Below, piece by piece: positions 46,985 to 60,960 of a stretch of DNA of 64,000 nucleotides. The stretch's first letter is position 1. The number at the start of each line of letters is the position of its first letter. Made by a program: the position numbers and the translations under genes. The notes under the pieces were generated by a model. It worked only from the letters and a program-made list of their open reading frames with translations. It ran no database searches and was not told where the DNA came from. The DNA is from Liolophura sinensis. Lineage: Eukaryota > Mollusca > Polyplacophora > Chitonida > Chitonidae. The stretch is taken from assembly GCF_032854445.1 (NCBI RefSeq), contig NC_088306.1, forward strand, positions 996,501 to 1,060,500, read 5' to 3'.

Positions 46985-48272
46985 ATGACTTACTGTACTT
47001 TTTACTATATATCGCACAGGTATACCAGTCCATTAAATTAGGTTATGTACTGTATTTCCACTATATATCACACAGGAATACCAGTTCATTAAATTAGGTG
47101 ATGAACTGTATTTCCACTATATATCGCACAGGTATACCAGTCCATTAAATTAGGTTATGTACTGTATTTCCACTATGTATCGCACAGGTATACCAGTCCA
47201 TTAAATTAGGTTATGTACTGTATTTCCACTATGTATCGCACAGGTATACCAGTCCATTAAATTAGGTTATGTACTGTATTTCCACTATGTATCGCACAGG
47301 TATACCAGTCCATTAAATTAGGTTATGTTCTGTATTTCCACTATGTATCGCACAGGTATACCAGTCCATTAAATTAGGTGATGTACTGTATTTCCACTAT
47401 GTATGGCACAGGTATACCAGTTCATTAAATTAGGTGACATACTGTATTTCCACTATAGATCACACAGGTATACCAGTTCATTAAATTAGGTGATGTACTG
47501 TATTTCCACTATGTATCGCACAGGTATACCAGTTCATTAAATTAGGTGATGTACTGTATTTCCACTATGTATCGCACAGGTATACCAGTCCATTAAATTA
47601 GGTGATGTACTGTATTTCCACTATGTATCGAACAGGTATACCAGTCCATTAAATTAGGTTATGTACTGTATTTCCACTATGTATCGCACAGGTATACCAG
47701 TTCATTAAATTAGGTTATGTTCTGTATTTCCACTATGTATCGCACAGGTATACCAGTTCATTAAATTAGGTGATGTACTGTATTTCCACTATGTATCGCA
47801 CAGGTATACCAGTTCATTAAATTAGGTGATGTACTGTATTTCCACTATGTATCGCACAGGTATACCGGTCCATTAAATTAGGTGATGTACTGTATTTCCA
47901 CTATATATCACACAGGTATACCAGTCCATTAAATTAGGTGATGTACTGTATTTCCACTATGTATCGCACGGGTATACCAGTCCATTAAATTAGGTGATGT
48001 ACTGTATTTCCACTATATATCACACAGGTATACCAGTCCATTAAATTAGGTTATGTACTGTATTTCCACTATGTATCGCACAGGTATACCAGTCCATTAA
48101 ATTAGGTTATGTACTGTATTTCTACTATATATCACACAGGTATACCAGTTCATTAAATTAGGTGACATACTGTATTTCCACTATGTATCACACAGGTATA
48201 CCAGTCCATTAAATTAGGTTATGTACTGTATTTCCACTATGTATCGCACAGGTATACCAATTCATTAAATCT
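46985..48272. repeat. Minisatellite, 56-bp unit, about 23 copies
   Basis: The unit carries ggttatgtactgtatttcca, ctatgtatcgcacaggtata and ccagtccattaaatta. Variable positions (gtt/gtg, tcc/ttc, gtatcg/atatca) shuffle between units. Confidence 0.96.
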
Positions 48273-49679
48273 ACATCCAGCTCTTACAGTAACTGTACAT
48301 TGTATCTACATAGCTCTGCTTTCTCCTATCTCTGGTGTTGTCAGCTGGATTCAATTTACTTACTACTTGCTTATACAGATTGGGCACAATGTCCTAACAA
48401 TTCAAATTTCTAGAAACCCATCTAACATGGATGTGATAAACATGCTCTCCCCAACTACTGGCCCTTGACTCATGGGAAACTTGATCCGAGGAATCCAGTC
48501 TGTACTGGTTTCACTCCGTCTTTAATTCCTGTCCTTAACCTGACCACTGCTGAACAGGTGCATAGTACCATGCAAATCCTTACATGCAGTCACCAGAGAT
48601 AGAGCCTTTACAAGAAAATGTTGGGACAGACCCAATGACCTTGAAACACAGGTTAAGGTCAATAAAAAGCAAATCAGGTCTTCCTGAATGAAGTTTAAGA
48701 AATTTAATTAGTGAGTTCAAATGCCTGTCAAAAACTGTAACACATAACCTATTCACCTTGAAATGAATGAGCCAAGGTCAAAGAAAATGGATAGGGTTCA
48801 ATGCAAATGCCAGACGTGGCATAAAATCGGTCAACCCTGCTCCCAGCCATGTTGATTGCAAACAGAAAAATGGACAATCACCAGATAATCTGGTCAATAG
48901 GGTTCCTCTATACGACACTTAAGGTGCACATGTAGCTGAAGTTTTTTGACAATCATTTGTCAAAATCGTTAAACAGATAGCATGTCTACATATCAATACA
49001 TTATAATTTACATGGCCCCAATGACCTTGAACTGATCCAGGGCAAAGAATATGGAAAAAAGGTTTCAATCCAATTATATAACTGGTGTAAATTTGGTTAA
49101 CCTATAGCTAGAACTAATGTAGCTATAGACAAACTGCATGACTGCATACAAAGAGATGGGCAGACCAGAGATAAACGGCCTGATACCAACTGCCACAGTT
49201 CATGAACATGGCATTATAGCATTGAATATTAATAATATAAATATAAGAATAAATAAATATCACAGCCATCAAGAATAAGGCAGGTTCTCTATTGCATGCA
49301 TGCTCTCTAGAATCAAATCTACTCAGATTTTGCAGATTTCATCGACCTATACCTAATGACGCTTTGGTGAGGCATTGCATCACAAGTCAGGTAAGTTCAT
49401 TTTCTGTGCATTCCTATAGAGACATACTTAACAACAATTTATCTACATGGCACATTTCACATGTAATACTGGCAGAGAGAAAACAGGGCTACTTATCAAG
49501 AACCTAACAAACTGCCGGACATAAAGGCACAGCTGATTCATATCAAGCACAGCTAATCTGTACCAGACATGGCCAATCCATGTTAGACACAGCCAACCCA
49601 TGTCCAGACATGGCCAATCTGTCTTAGCCACTGTCTGTGGTATCCAGCAGCAATGATTTTACAGACCTCCCTGATTCAT

Positions 49680-50515
49680 CCAAACACATGTAACACGAAG
49701 TGGTACACCCGAACACCCGAACACATGTAACATGAAGTTTCATACCTGAACACCCAAACATATGTAATATGAAGTGTCATACCCGAACACCCAAACACAT
49801 GTAACATGAAGTGTCATACCTGAACACCCAAACACATGTAACATGAAGTTTCATACCTGAACACCCAAACACATGTAATATGAAGTGTCATACCTGAACA
49901 CCCAAACACATGTAACATGAAGTTTCATACCTGAACACCCAAACACATGTAATATGAAGTGTCATACCTGAACACCCAAACACATGTAATATGAAGTTTC
50001 ATACCTGAACACCCAAACACATGTAATATGAAGTTTCATACCTGAACACCCAAACACATGTAATATGAAGTTTCATACCTGAACACCCAAACACATGTAA
50101 CATGAAGTTTCATACCCGAACACCCAAACACATGTAACATGAAGTTTCATACCTGAACACCCAAACACATGTAATATGAAGTTTCATACCTGAACACCCA
50201 AACACATGTAACATGAAGTTTCATACCTGAACACCCAAACACATGTAACATGAAGTTTCATACCTGAACACCCAAACACATGTAATATGAAGTTTCATAC
50301 CTGAACACCCAAACACATGTAACATGAAGTTTCATACCCGAACACCCAAACACATGTAACATGAAGTTTCATACCTGAACACCCAAACACATGTAATATG
50401 AAGTTTCATACCTGAACACCCAAACACATGTAACATGAAGTTTCATACCCGAACACCCAAACACATGTAATAAGAACTTTCATACTCAAACACCTGAACA
50501 CATGTTTCATACCCA
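49680..50515. repeat. Minisatellite, 37-bp unit, about 22 copies
   Basis: The unit contains catacctgaacacccaaaca followed by catgtaayatgaagttt. The interior is highly homogeneous and both ends are diverged. There is no unique spacer between repeats, so it is not CRISPR-like. Confidence 0.96.
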
Positions 50516-50876
50516 TACACATGTATATATCCACCCCAACAATAATGTACTAGCTGTACCCGTTGTATCGTATGTTTTGGTTTGAATACGACTGCTTGTA
50601 CTTAAAAATTTCCACTTGCACACCTTTCAAAACTAACATTGAATTCAATATAAAAACACAGATGGACTGTATTGTTTAAGAGGCTAGTATATACCTGAGA
50701 TTTCTGGCAAAAAATCCATATTTGCTAATCAATTTACATTTCTCTTTTCAAGACTTAGGCTCCATTTATTGCCCTTCAGACCACATCAGACTCATATCGG
50801 TGATGTTTATAGTGTTAAAATGATTCCAAATTTTCAAGCAGCTATTTTACAAATTTGACAAACTTCATTACTAGTA

Positions 50877-50968
50877 TTCACCGATTTTAATTCATCGATT
50901 TTAATTCACCGATTTTAATTCACCAAATTTTATTCACCGAATTTTATTCACCGATTTTTATTCACCGA
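50877..50968. repeat. 15-bp unit, about 6 copies
   Basis: Ttcaccgattttaat and close variants in tandem. Confidence 0.9.
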
Positions 50969-51172
50969 CGGTAGCGTGCACAAAAGGAAGCTGATATTTT
51001 GTAAAAGCTAATTATTTGGGCTATTCAAAGATAACAGCCAAAATTCAACTGCATTTGCTCTGACTGATTTCTTGCTGAAAATCTTGTTACACAAAAGAGA
51101 TAACACCTTTTCTTACCCAATGGTTGAAAGAACACTGAACAGTTCATCACTGTGAGCATCCAGAAAGATTAA

Positions 51173-51401
51173 TTTATTTATTTTATTTGATTGGTGTTTT
51201 ACGCCGTACTCAAGAATATTTCACTTATACGACGGCGGCCAGCATTATGGTGGGTGGAAACCGGGAAGAGCCCAGGGGAAACCGACGACCATCTGCAGGT
51301 TGCTGTCAGACCTTCCCACGTACGGCCGGAGAGGAAGCCAGCACGAGCTGGACGAACTCACAGCGACCGCATTGGTGAGAGACTCCTGGGTCATTACGCT
51401 G
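51173..51401 (-). mobile_element. SINE with partial tRNA head, 229 bp, 13-bp duplication
   Basis: Body and B-box half of the head are present and close to consensus; the A-box end is missing. Flanks: ccagaaagattaa (51160-51172) and ccagagagattaa (51402-51414), one mismatch. The truncation point lies inside the head, unlike the short-form copies. Confidence 0.88.
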
Positions 51402-52769
51402 CCAGAGAGATTAACTTATCATGAAACCACCACCTATGCATCCAAGAAATAACATAAACAAAGGCTTATTCCGGAACCAATCAGTGTTTCTGTGTGTAGC
51501 ATGTGATTTAAATGCAAAAACACATCAGTCTATAAATCGAGCAAAGACTCAAATTGTAATAGAATGATGCTATTAAATTTTCTTTGGCCAAAAAAATTAC
51601 CCCCAGTAGTGACAAAGTCAATACCAACACAATTTATCCTCTTTCTCACAAAAACAACAACAAAAAAACGGTCAAAAAACAAAAACTAAAAAATGTAACC
51701 CAATTGTTAATAATCAGGCCTACACAGTTAAGTGATTTACCTGATGTAAACATTTGCACAAAAGGAACAGTTTAAGGCAAATAAGTGCCATACAATACTA
51801 CGTTTGGTGGTGAAACTCACATTCATGGAGAAGAATATCATATCCACTTAAAAACGCCTTCCTATTCAATGGAACTCTCTGACTCCGATCGGGCAGAAAA
51901 ACTAACATAAACATGGACGATACTTTAGGTCACATACACGCCTCGATGCTATAATAGACAAATTCAATTTTTCTCACCTACCGCGTAGCTCTGATCTGGA
52001 AACTGCTCACAGGCGTAGCTTAGCCTTTACGCAGAATTCTCTCCGTTCAATCCACAACACACTTTCTACTGCAGCAAGAGTGGTTTTGTTCATAATCACT
52101 GGAGGCGTCAATATTTAAGCATGCACACATTTAGCTCAGCCAACTTGAATGTCCCATTGAAGACGTGCTTGAGAACACTCTCAGCTACCATAAAAGCACA
52201 TGTGTTCGGAATCCATGAATCTCTCCTCGCTACAATAAACCGATGCATTTTCACAGTCGTAAAGCCTCTTTCTTAGAATTGCGTATGGAAATGATTCCCG
52301 AAAATGACGTCAAGTTTGCGCTCGAAATTCTGAGATGTGCTCCAAAGTTTGTAAAAATAATCGGAGTCACACACCAATAATTCAAGCAGAAACACAGGCG
52401 ACACGTCCTGCACAAATGCTCACATGTAATGGCCATTAATAAAGAAACTTAATAAATACAGTCAGCAGAATAGAAGTCATTATCCATTACAGAACTCATG
52501 AAATTAATGTACGTGTACACTGTAGTCATTCCTCGATTACAGTTTGTGAGGTAAATTATTAGCTTTTATTGCAGGCTCAAGTCAACAGAATACAAACATG
52601 CAGGATGAGTGCCGAGATGACATATAATGACAACTTATAACCTGACAGTGCATTAATACAGGATACAACTCCACTTTATACATGTAACACATACTGCTGA
52701 ATGAACACGGACATCTGAGGTCCATACAGTGGCTGCTGTTTGATTGTTACTGGATTCGAGTCTCGTTGA

Positions 52770-52990
52770 CGAGAATTTATTTATTTATTTATTTTATTTA
52801 CTTGATGTTCTATGCCATACTCCAGAATATTTCAATTATATGATGGCGTCCAGCATTAGGGTGAGTGGAAACGTGTGGGGGGGGGGGGGGGAACCTGGAG
52901 GAAACCCACGACCATCAGCAGGTTGCTGCCAAACCTTCCCACATACGACCGGAGAGGAATCCAGCATGAGCTGGACGAATTCACAGTGAT
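52770..52990 (-). mobile_element. SINE copy with G-run insertion, head truncated
   Basis: Family body from the tttatttattta tail to ggagaggaatccagcatgag and part of the B-box side. It carries a run of 15 G (52877-52891) where other copies have a short g/c stretch. Confidence 0.8.
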
Positions 52991-53027
52991 CATGAAGAAG
53001 GAGTATGATGTTTTAAATGCACACAGT

Positions 53028-54310
53028 AATATTACAGTTCATCATCCACTATACACAACACAGGCAATGTAGTCATCATAGCACAGTTCATCATCCACTA
53101 TACACAACACAGGCAATGTAGTCATCATAACACAGTTCATCATCCACTATACAGGACACAGGCAATGTAGTCATCATAGCACAGTTCATCATCCACTATA
53201 CAGGACACCGGCAATGTAGTCATCATAGCACAGTTCATCATCCACTATACACAACACAGGCAATGTAGTCATCATAACACAGTTCATCATCCACTATACA
53301 CAACACAGGCAATGTAGTCATCATAGCACAGTTCATCATCCACTATACACAACACAGGCAATGTAGTCATCATAACACAGTTCATCATCCACTATACAAG
53401 ACACAGGCAATGTAGTCATCATAGCACAGTTCATCATCCACTATACACAACACAGGCAATGTAGTCATCATAACACAGTTCATCATCCACTATACAAGAC
53501 ACAGGCAATGTAGTCATTATAGCACAGTTCATCATCCACTATACACAGCACAGGCAATGTAGTCATCATAACACAGTTCATCATCCACTATACAGGACAC
53601 AGGCAATGTAGTCATCATAACACAGTTCATCAGCCACTATACAAGACACAGGCAATGTAGTCATCATAGCACAGTTCATCATCCACTATACACAACACAG
53701 GCAATGTAGTCATCATAGCACAGTTCATCATCCACTATACACAACACAGGCAATCTAGTCATCATAACACAGTTCATCATCCACTATACAAGACACAGGC
53801 AATGTAGTCATCATAGCACAGTTCATCATCCACTATACACAGCACAGGCAATGTAGTCATCATAGCACAGTTCATCATCCACTATACACAACACAGGCAA
53901 TGTAGTCATCATAGCACAGTACATCATCCACTATACAAAACAGGCGATGTAGTCATCATAACAGTTCGTCATCCACTATACACAACAGGCAATGTAGTCA
54001 TCATAACACCGTTCATCATCCACTATACAAGACACACGCAATGTAGTCATCATAACACTGTTCATCATCCACTATACAAGACACAGGCAATGTAGTCATC
54101 ATAACACCGTTCATCATCCACTATACAAGACACAGGCAATGTAGTCATCATAACACCGTTCATCAGCCACTATACAAGACACAGGCAATGTAGTCATCAT
54201 AACACCGTTCATCAGCCACTATACAAGACACAGGCAATGTAGTCATCATAATACCCTTCATCAGCCACTATACACAACACAGGCAATGTAGTCATCATAA
54301 TACAATTTAC
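53028..54310. repeat. Minisatellite, 49-bp unit, about 26 copies
   Basis: The unit has cacagttcatcatccactat, acacaacacaggcaatgtag and tcatcatag/a. Central units are homogeneous; units after about 53930 carry lost bases or changes (caccgttcatcagcc). Confidence 0.96.
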
Positions 54311-54335
54311 CAGCCACAGAAGAAAGCTCTGAAGA

Positions 54336-54470
54336 CAACACAGAGGCCTCTGTGGCCAAGTCGTTAATGTGCTAGCACAGTGCAATGACTCAATACAGCA
54401 TCTCACCAATAAGGTCTTGGTCGAAACCCACGACGATCCGCAGGCTGCTGGAAGACCTTCCCACATACCG
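54336..54470. mobile_element. Chimeric SINE fragment: head and body in opposite orientation
   Basis: 54340-54425 reads as a tRNA-like head on the plus strand (tctgtggccaagtcgttaat, then ggtcgaaacc). From about 54426 the sequence (cccacgacgatccgcaggct) is the family body on the minus strand, ending cttcccacatacc at the point where short-form copies start. Confidence 0.6.
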
Positions 54471-54478
54471 TATAGAGT

Positions 54479-55225
54479 TTTGAAATCAATGCAGTCAAAT
54501 TCAGTTATCAGAACATGTCAACTATTATAGAGCTCTGAAGTCAATTCAGTTATCAGAACATGTCAACCATTATAGAACTTTGAAGTCAATTCAGTTATCA
54601 GAACATGTCAACCATTATAGAACTCTGAAGTGAATACTGTTATCAGAACATGTCAACCATTATAGAACTCTGAAGTCAATTCAGTTATCAGAACATGTCA
54701 ACTATTATAGAGCTCTGAAGTCAATGCAGTTATCAGAACATGTCAACCATTATACAGCTCTGAAGTCAATGCAGTTATCAGAACATGTCAACCACTTTAC
54801 AGCTTTGAAGTGAATTCAGTTATCAGAACATGTCAACCATTATAGAACTTTGAAGTGAATTCAGTTATCAGAACATGTCAACCATTATAGAGCTCTGAGG
54901 TCAATGCAGTTATCCGAACATGTCAACCATTATAGAGCTCTGAAGTCAATTCAGCTATCCAAACATGTCAACCATTATAGAGCTCTGAAGTCAATTCAGT
55001 TATCAGAACATGTCAACCATTATAGAACTCTGAAGTCCATGCAGTTATCAGAACATGTCAACCATTATAGAGCTCTGAAGTCAATTCAGTTATCAGAACA
55101 TGTCAACCATTATAGAACTTTGAAGTCAATTCAGTTATCAGAACATGTCAACCATTATAGAACTCTGAAGTCAATTCAGTTATCAGAACATGTCAACCAT
55201 TATAGAGCTCTGAAGTCTAAGTCAA
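54479..55225. repeat. Minisatellite, 45-bp unit, about 16 copies
   Basis: The unit has tctgaagtcaattcagttat and cagaacatgtcaaccattat plus agarc. As 45 is a multiple of three, part of it reads as a 15-residue repeat (LSEHVNHYRALKS). The frame is an artefact. Confidence 0.96.
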
Positions 55226-55799
55226 CAGAGTAGGGCTCATAATAGTCATTTGAGACACAGATACAAGTATTTGTATTGTCATCAAGATGCAATTATACTT
55301 GTGAGATTTCTGGTTAGGGACTGGAGATGTTCTATTTAATACACAACGAGGTCAATAAAACACCTGAAATACACTTTACAAGTAAGATACATCGAAATAG
55401 AATAAAGAGATTATTAAGACATGTTAATATTTGCTCGCTAAACTTTTGACTCCTCATGCACAAGAACTTATCAAATTTGTGGTTGGTGTGCATTTCAGCA
55501 CAAATTGCACATTATATTTGCTTCTTGTCTTCCCCTGTACGTATCAGCTCATTTATCTACAAAACCTTTCAAGGCAAAGTCTCGCGAGTTCAAGCCTTGC
55601 TTTTTAACAAAGTCTATAGTATGTGTTTAAATTTACACCACTCTGCGATTTCAAAACTTTTTATATCACCAACACACAAAGCAATGACAATAATTCCTGA
55701 ACTAAATGTCCAATAGGAAACAAATCTATTCCAAACTTTTTTTCCTTGAACCTATAAACAGGTATAACTGCTTGAATATCATACATTTGCTCAACTGAC

Positions 55800-55950
55800 G
55801 ATTTCACGCCAAAACAAGTCCATTCCAAAGTGTGTAAAAAACACCATTCTCTACTCTAAGCCGCAGAGTTTGTGAACTCTAAACCCTTTGACAATGATTC
55901 CACGCCAAAACAAGTCAACTCCACAGTGTGTAAAAAACATCATTCTCTAC
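55800..55950. repeat. Two copies about 90 bp apart
   Basis: Cacgccaaaacaagtc is followed by gtgtgtaaaaaaca and cattctctactct in both copies. Confidence 0.85.
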
Positions 55951-55964
55951 TCTGAGACTAGTTG

Positions 55965-56850
55965 CAAACCATTAGAAGACGTGACAAACCACTGACAGAT
56001 TAGAGACAAACCACTGGCAGACTAGTCACAAACCACTGGCAGGCTAGTCACAAACCATTTGCAGATTAATGACAAACCACAGGCAGACCAGTGGAAAACT
56101 ACTGGCAGACTAGAGACAAACCACTGGCAGACTAGTCACAAACCACTGGAAGAATACTAGCAGACAAGTAGCAAGCTACTAGCAGACTAGTGGAAAACCA
56201 ATGGCCGACTAAAGGCAAACCACTGACAGCCTAGAGACAAACCAATGGCAGACTAGTGGAAAATCAACCGCAGACTAGAGGCAAACCACTGGCAGACTAG
56301 AGTCAAACCAATGGCAGACCAGTGGAAAACCAATGGCAGACTAGTGGAAAACCACTAAAAGACTAGAGAAAAACCACTGACAGACCAGAGACAAACCAAT
56401 GGCAGCCTTGTGGAAAACCACTGACAAACTAGAGACAAACCAATGGCAGACTAGTGGAAAACCACTGACAGACTAGAGACATACCACTGACAGACTAGAG
56501 ACAAACCACTGACAAACTGGAAACAAATCAATGACAGACTAGAGGCAAACCAATGGCAGACTAGTGGAAAGCCAATGGCAGACTAGAGACAAACCATTAG
56601 CAGAGTAGTGGCAGACTAGTAGCAGACCAACTGGCAGAGTTGTGGCAAACCACTGGCAGACTATGGATAAACAACTGGCAGACTAATAGTAAACCATTGG
56701 CAGACTAGTCACAAACCACTGGCAGACTAGTAGCCAACCACTGGCAAAGTAGTGACAAACCACTGGCAGACTAGTGGCTAACTACTAGCGCACCAGTATC
56801 AGACTGCTAGCAGACTATTGGCAAACCACTTGCAGATTAGTGGTACACTT
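55965..56850. repeat. 22-bp minisatellite, first block, diverged
   Basis: About 40 units of agacaaaccactggcagact with many variants (gtggaaaacc, gtcacaaacc, cagaccag). More divergent than the second block at 57080. Confidence 0.93.
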
Positions 56851-57079
56851 TCCCACTGTCCTGTTTGTAGACTGGCAACAAGCTGTGCTTGTAGTATATA
56901 ATACATCAACATGGATGACATTTCACTTAACCTCTATTCCACCAAAGTATACATTTTAACCTGGCATCTCCATGTACTTGTAACCTTTTGAGTTAACCTA
57001 TACAGCAGAACAGAAAACTGAGCCCTGGGCTTACACCACCAGATCTAGCTTCCAGCTTATCACAGAACAGGTGTAAAAA
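56851..57079. other. Unique spacer splitting the 22-bp array
   Basis: About 230 bp of non-repeat DNA. Its right end, gcttatcacagaacaggtgt plus aaaaat, recurs with small changes right after the second block (58619-58645), so block and flank were probably duplicated together. Confidence 0.6.
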
Positions 57080-58615
57080 TGAGACAGTGACAAACCACTG
57101 GCAGACTAGAGACAAACCACGGGCAGTCTAGAGACAGACCACTGGCAAACTAGAGACAAACCACTGACAGACTAGATACAGACCACTAGCAGACAAGTGA
57201 CAAACCACTGACAGACTAGAGACAAACCAATTGCAGACTAGAAACAAACCACTGGCAGACTAGAGACAAACCACTGGCAGACTAGAAACAAACCATTGAT
57301 AGACTAGATACAGACCACTGGCAGTCTAGAGACAAACCACTGACAGACTAGAGACAAACCAATTGCAGACTAGAAACAAACCATTGGCAGACTAGAGACA
57401 AACCACTGACGGACTAGAGACAAACCACTGACAGACTAGAGACAAACCACTGGCAGACTCAATACAGACCACTGGCAGACTAGAGACAAACCACTGACAG
57501 ACTAGAAACAAACCACTGACAGACTAGAAACAAACCACTGACAGACTAGAGACAAACCAATTGTAGACTAGAAACAAACCACTGGCAGACTAGAGACAAA
57601 CCACTGGCAGGCTAGAGACAAACCACTGACAGACTAGAGACAAACCACTGACACATTAGTCACAAACCACTGGCAGACTAGAGACAAACCACTGACAGAC
57701 TAGAGACAAACCACGGGCAGACTAGTGACAAACCACTGGCAGACTGGTCACAAACCAGTGGCAGACAAGTGACAAACCACTGGCAGACAAGTGACAAACC
57801 AGTGGCAGACTAGAGACAAACCACTAACAGACTAGAGACAAACCACTAGCAGACTAGAGACAAACCACTGACAGACTAGAGACAAACCACTGGCAGACTA
57901 ATGACAGACCACTGGCAGACTAAAGACAAACTACTGACAAACTAGAGACAAACCACTGGCAGACTAAAGACAAACCACTCACAGACTGGTCACAAACCAC
58001 TGACAGACTAGTGACAAAGCACTGGCAGACTGGTCACAAACCACTGGCAGACAAGTGACAAACCACTGGCAGACAAGTGACAAACCACTGGCAGACTAGA
58101 GACAAACCTCTGACAGACTAGAGACAAACCACTAGCAGACTGGTCACAAACCACTGGCAGACTAGAGACAAACCACTGACAGACTAGAGACAAACCACTG
58201 ACAGACTAGTGACAAACCACTGACAGACTAGAGACAAACCACTGGCAGACTAATGACAGACCACTGGCAGACTAAAGACAAACCACTGGCAGACTAGAAG
58301 CAAGCCACTGGCAGACTAAAGACAAACCACTGACAGACTGGTCACAAACCACTGACAGACTAGAAACAAACCACTGGCACACTAATGACAAACCACTGAC
58401 AGACTGACAAACCACTGGCAGACTAATGACAAACCAGTGGCAGACTAGTGACAAACAACTGACAGACTAGAGACAAACCACTGGCAGACTAGAAGCAAGC
58501 CACTGGCAGACTAATGACAAACCACTGACAGACTAGTGGAAAACCACTGACAGATCTAATGACAAACCACTGACAGACTTGTCACAAACCACTGTCAGAG
58601 TAGTGACAAATCTAT
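57080..58615. repeat. 22-bp minisatellite, second block, about 70 copies
   Basis: Units of agacaaaccactgacagact plus ag, with two main sub-forms (ctgaca and ctggca) and a sub-form with gtcacaaacc. Minus-strand frames rich in SLVCQWFV are artefacts. Confidence 0.95.
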
Positions 58616-60960
58616 CTTCCTGCTTATCACAGAACAGGTATAAAAATAACAACTGTAACTTTTGTATTTTTGGATTTCCTCGAAAGCCATGAATAAATTG
58701 CACAGCCATACATCTATGTCACTTAAATGCTTCAAAATACAGCTTAATGCAATAATGATGTCTGATTACTATTATTTGCGACCCACAACAGGGGACATAA
58801 AAGGCAATTTTTAACGGTATTACCATTACCACTTATTGGAAATCCTCTCAATAAACAACGCTACAGCCTTCGTTAACATTTTCTAAACTGATACCATTAT
58901 CATAAACCAAGTTTAATACTATTAATACCTCAACCAATGCAGGAGACAAAAATGTATCCATACAAATGAAATGTCATCTCCTGACGAAGTAAATGTAAGT
59001 TCAAGGAGCCCTCAAATTTATAAAATCCGGATTATAAATATGCTAAGCCTGCAATTCTTTAGCCGCCACAATGAAATATTTTAATATGCATGTAGACTTC
59101 AATTGTCTAACATGAATTAGGTGTCATGAAAATGAACAAAATCTGTTCCCCGGGTACATACTGCAATAGCAGTTTGCTAAATTTAAAAAAAGTAACTGTA
59201 TAGCATAGCAGTAACTGAATGAAATCCTATCTTCAGACAGTGGTTGTACCTGAGCATTTCAAAAAAAGAGTCTAGCTGATCATAATAGATGAAGCAAAGA
59301 TAAAACAGTGAATCTTGAATTAAATCCCCCGTGCATACAACAAAAGGCATGCTTCGCACAGAGCTGCAAGCATTTGTAGAAAATTGCCAAAGCCTCATAG
59401 CTTATATACACACCTATTCCAATCGCTATACTGATCCCAAATAATCACTGCAGCATTTAACTACAGCACACACTCACACAAACATTGTAGTATAGTGGTT
59501 GTTGTTGTACAAGTGCATTTCTTCTGTGGATGCATACTTGTTATAGCAAGGTGATTTCTCACCCCCTTTTCTTTTAACCTACAGCAGCTGAGCCTACCTG
59601 TCAAAACAGCCGACTCTTCTTCAATTTCCTTCAAATTCCTCGTCATTCACAGGTGTGCTCCATGAATTACTTCACTGGCAGACGGACATCATGCCTCATG
59701 CTGAACACATGTCCTGTGGCCAGGGTAAAAGCCATTCCATTTCCCTATCACTTTCCAGCTGGAGTCAGCCAGTATAGGTTACTCTTTAAAACCATGCATG
59801 CACACATGGTAAAGTTGGTAAAAAAAATTGTAAATTGCTTTGCTGCTTCTGTCAGCCAACAAAAAGATTAATTGTAATAAAAGACTTAATTCTGCATGAT
59901 TTGCAACTAAAGCATAATACTGCACTGCCTTGAGGATTATTCCATTTACGGATTAAGTCCGTGGAAGAAAGGCAAAAAAGAAGTAAATAAATAAATAACA
60001 CGGCCTGCAGTAGCTCTTTTAGCAGGAGTCTCTGTAGCTGGTGTCGGAATGTTGTTGTTGTTTTTTTTTCCCCTACCTAAACCCAGAATAATAGCATGCG
60101 AATTCCTTCATTCATATTTCATCCAGTAACTTTTGTCATACAGCCATGCAACTGCAAGTAACAAGCCAAGGGAAGCTTCCCGCAGTGCCAAATCCATACA
60201 CGTGCTGAATCGTCTGCCTACAAGCCTTCACAGCCCCAGCTACCCTACAAGCGTACGTCCAGATCTCATACATACTACTACTAGGAGGCTAGTATCAGCT
60301 CCAGCTGTTCTTGCACACACAGTAGCAGAGCGTGGCGTTTCTAACAGCCATCAGCCCAGGGGGGTCACAAATACCATCCTCCTTCCCTTGTGAAGAGCTA
60401 AAGGTAGAGGTTGGCTACAGTGGCTTGTTAAGCCCCCTGTCTATACACACACGACCATCACAATGGTGGGGTTATTTGCAGCAGGGCCTGGTGCACCGCC
60501 AATGTCCGTTCCACTTACTGACGTGCTATTATCCCATCAAGCAGCATTTAGGACACTGTTGGCTGTTTGTGACGTACAGATGTGGCTCAGGAAGTGAACT
60601 ATCAACGCATCGGTCACTAGTCATTTACATCTACCTCCAGTCTGAATAAATCAATTGGTTTGACGCAGGCATGAACAGTCGTAAGAAAAAAAACAGCCTG
60701 AAGCATTCACAAAAACAGATGATGATAAAATAAACATGTGCATGAAGAAAAAAACTGACAAAATTGCTAGATCAGTAAAAGCGATACAAGGTTGGGAACT
60801 TTGAAATCGTCTAAATGACTGCAGCCCTACCAGCCTCCATGCATATTTGCTGAGCCTGAACACTGATAATTAAATGACCTTCAAAGCGGCTTGCTCAGCT
60901 TCAAACAACTGCAATCAAAAGCGCAGCGGGCCTATAAAAGTACAGTTGTCACAGATCAGG

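Noticed and set aside
49680-50515. CRISPR-like regular spacing
   Set aside because: The whole 37-bp period is repeated with no unique spacers, and the genome is clearly animal.
60133-60649. Two overlapping plus-strand frames of 86 and 105 codons in less AT-rich DNA
   Set aside because: No family resemblance, overlapping in different frames, and no convincing splice sites.
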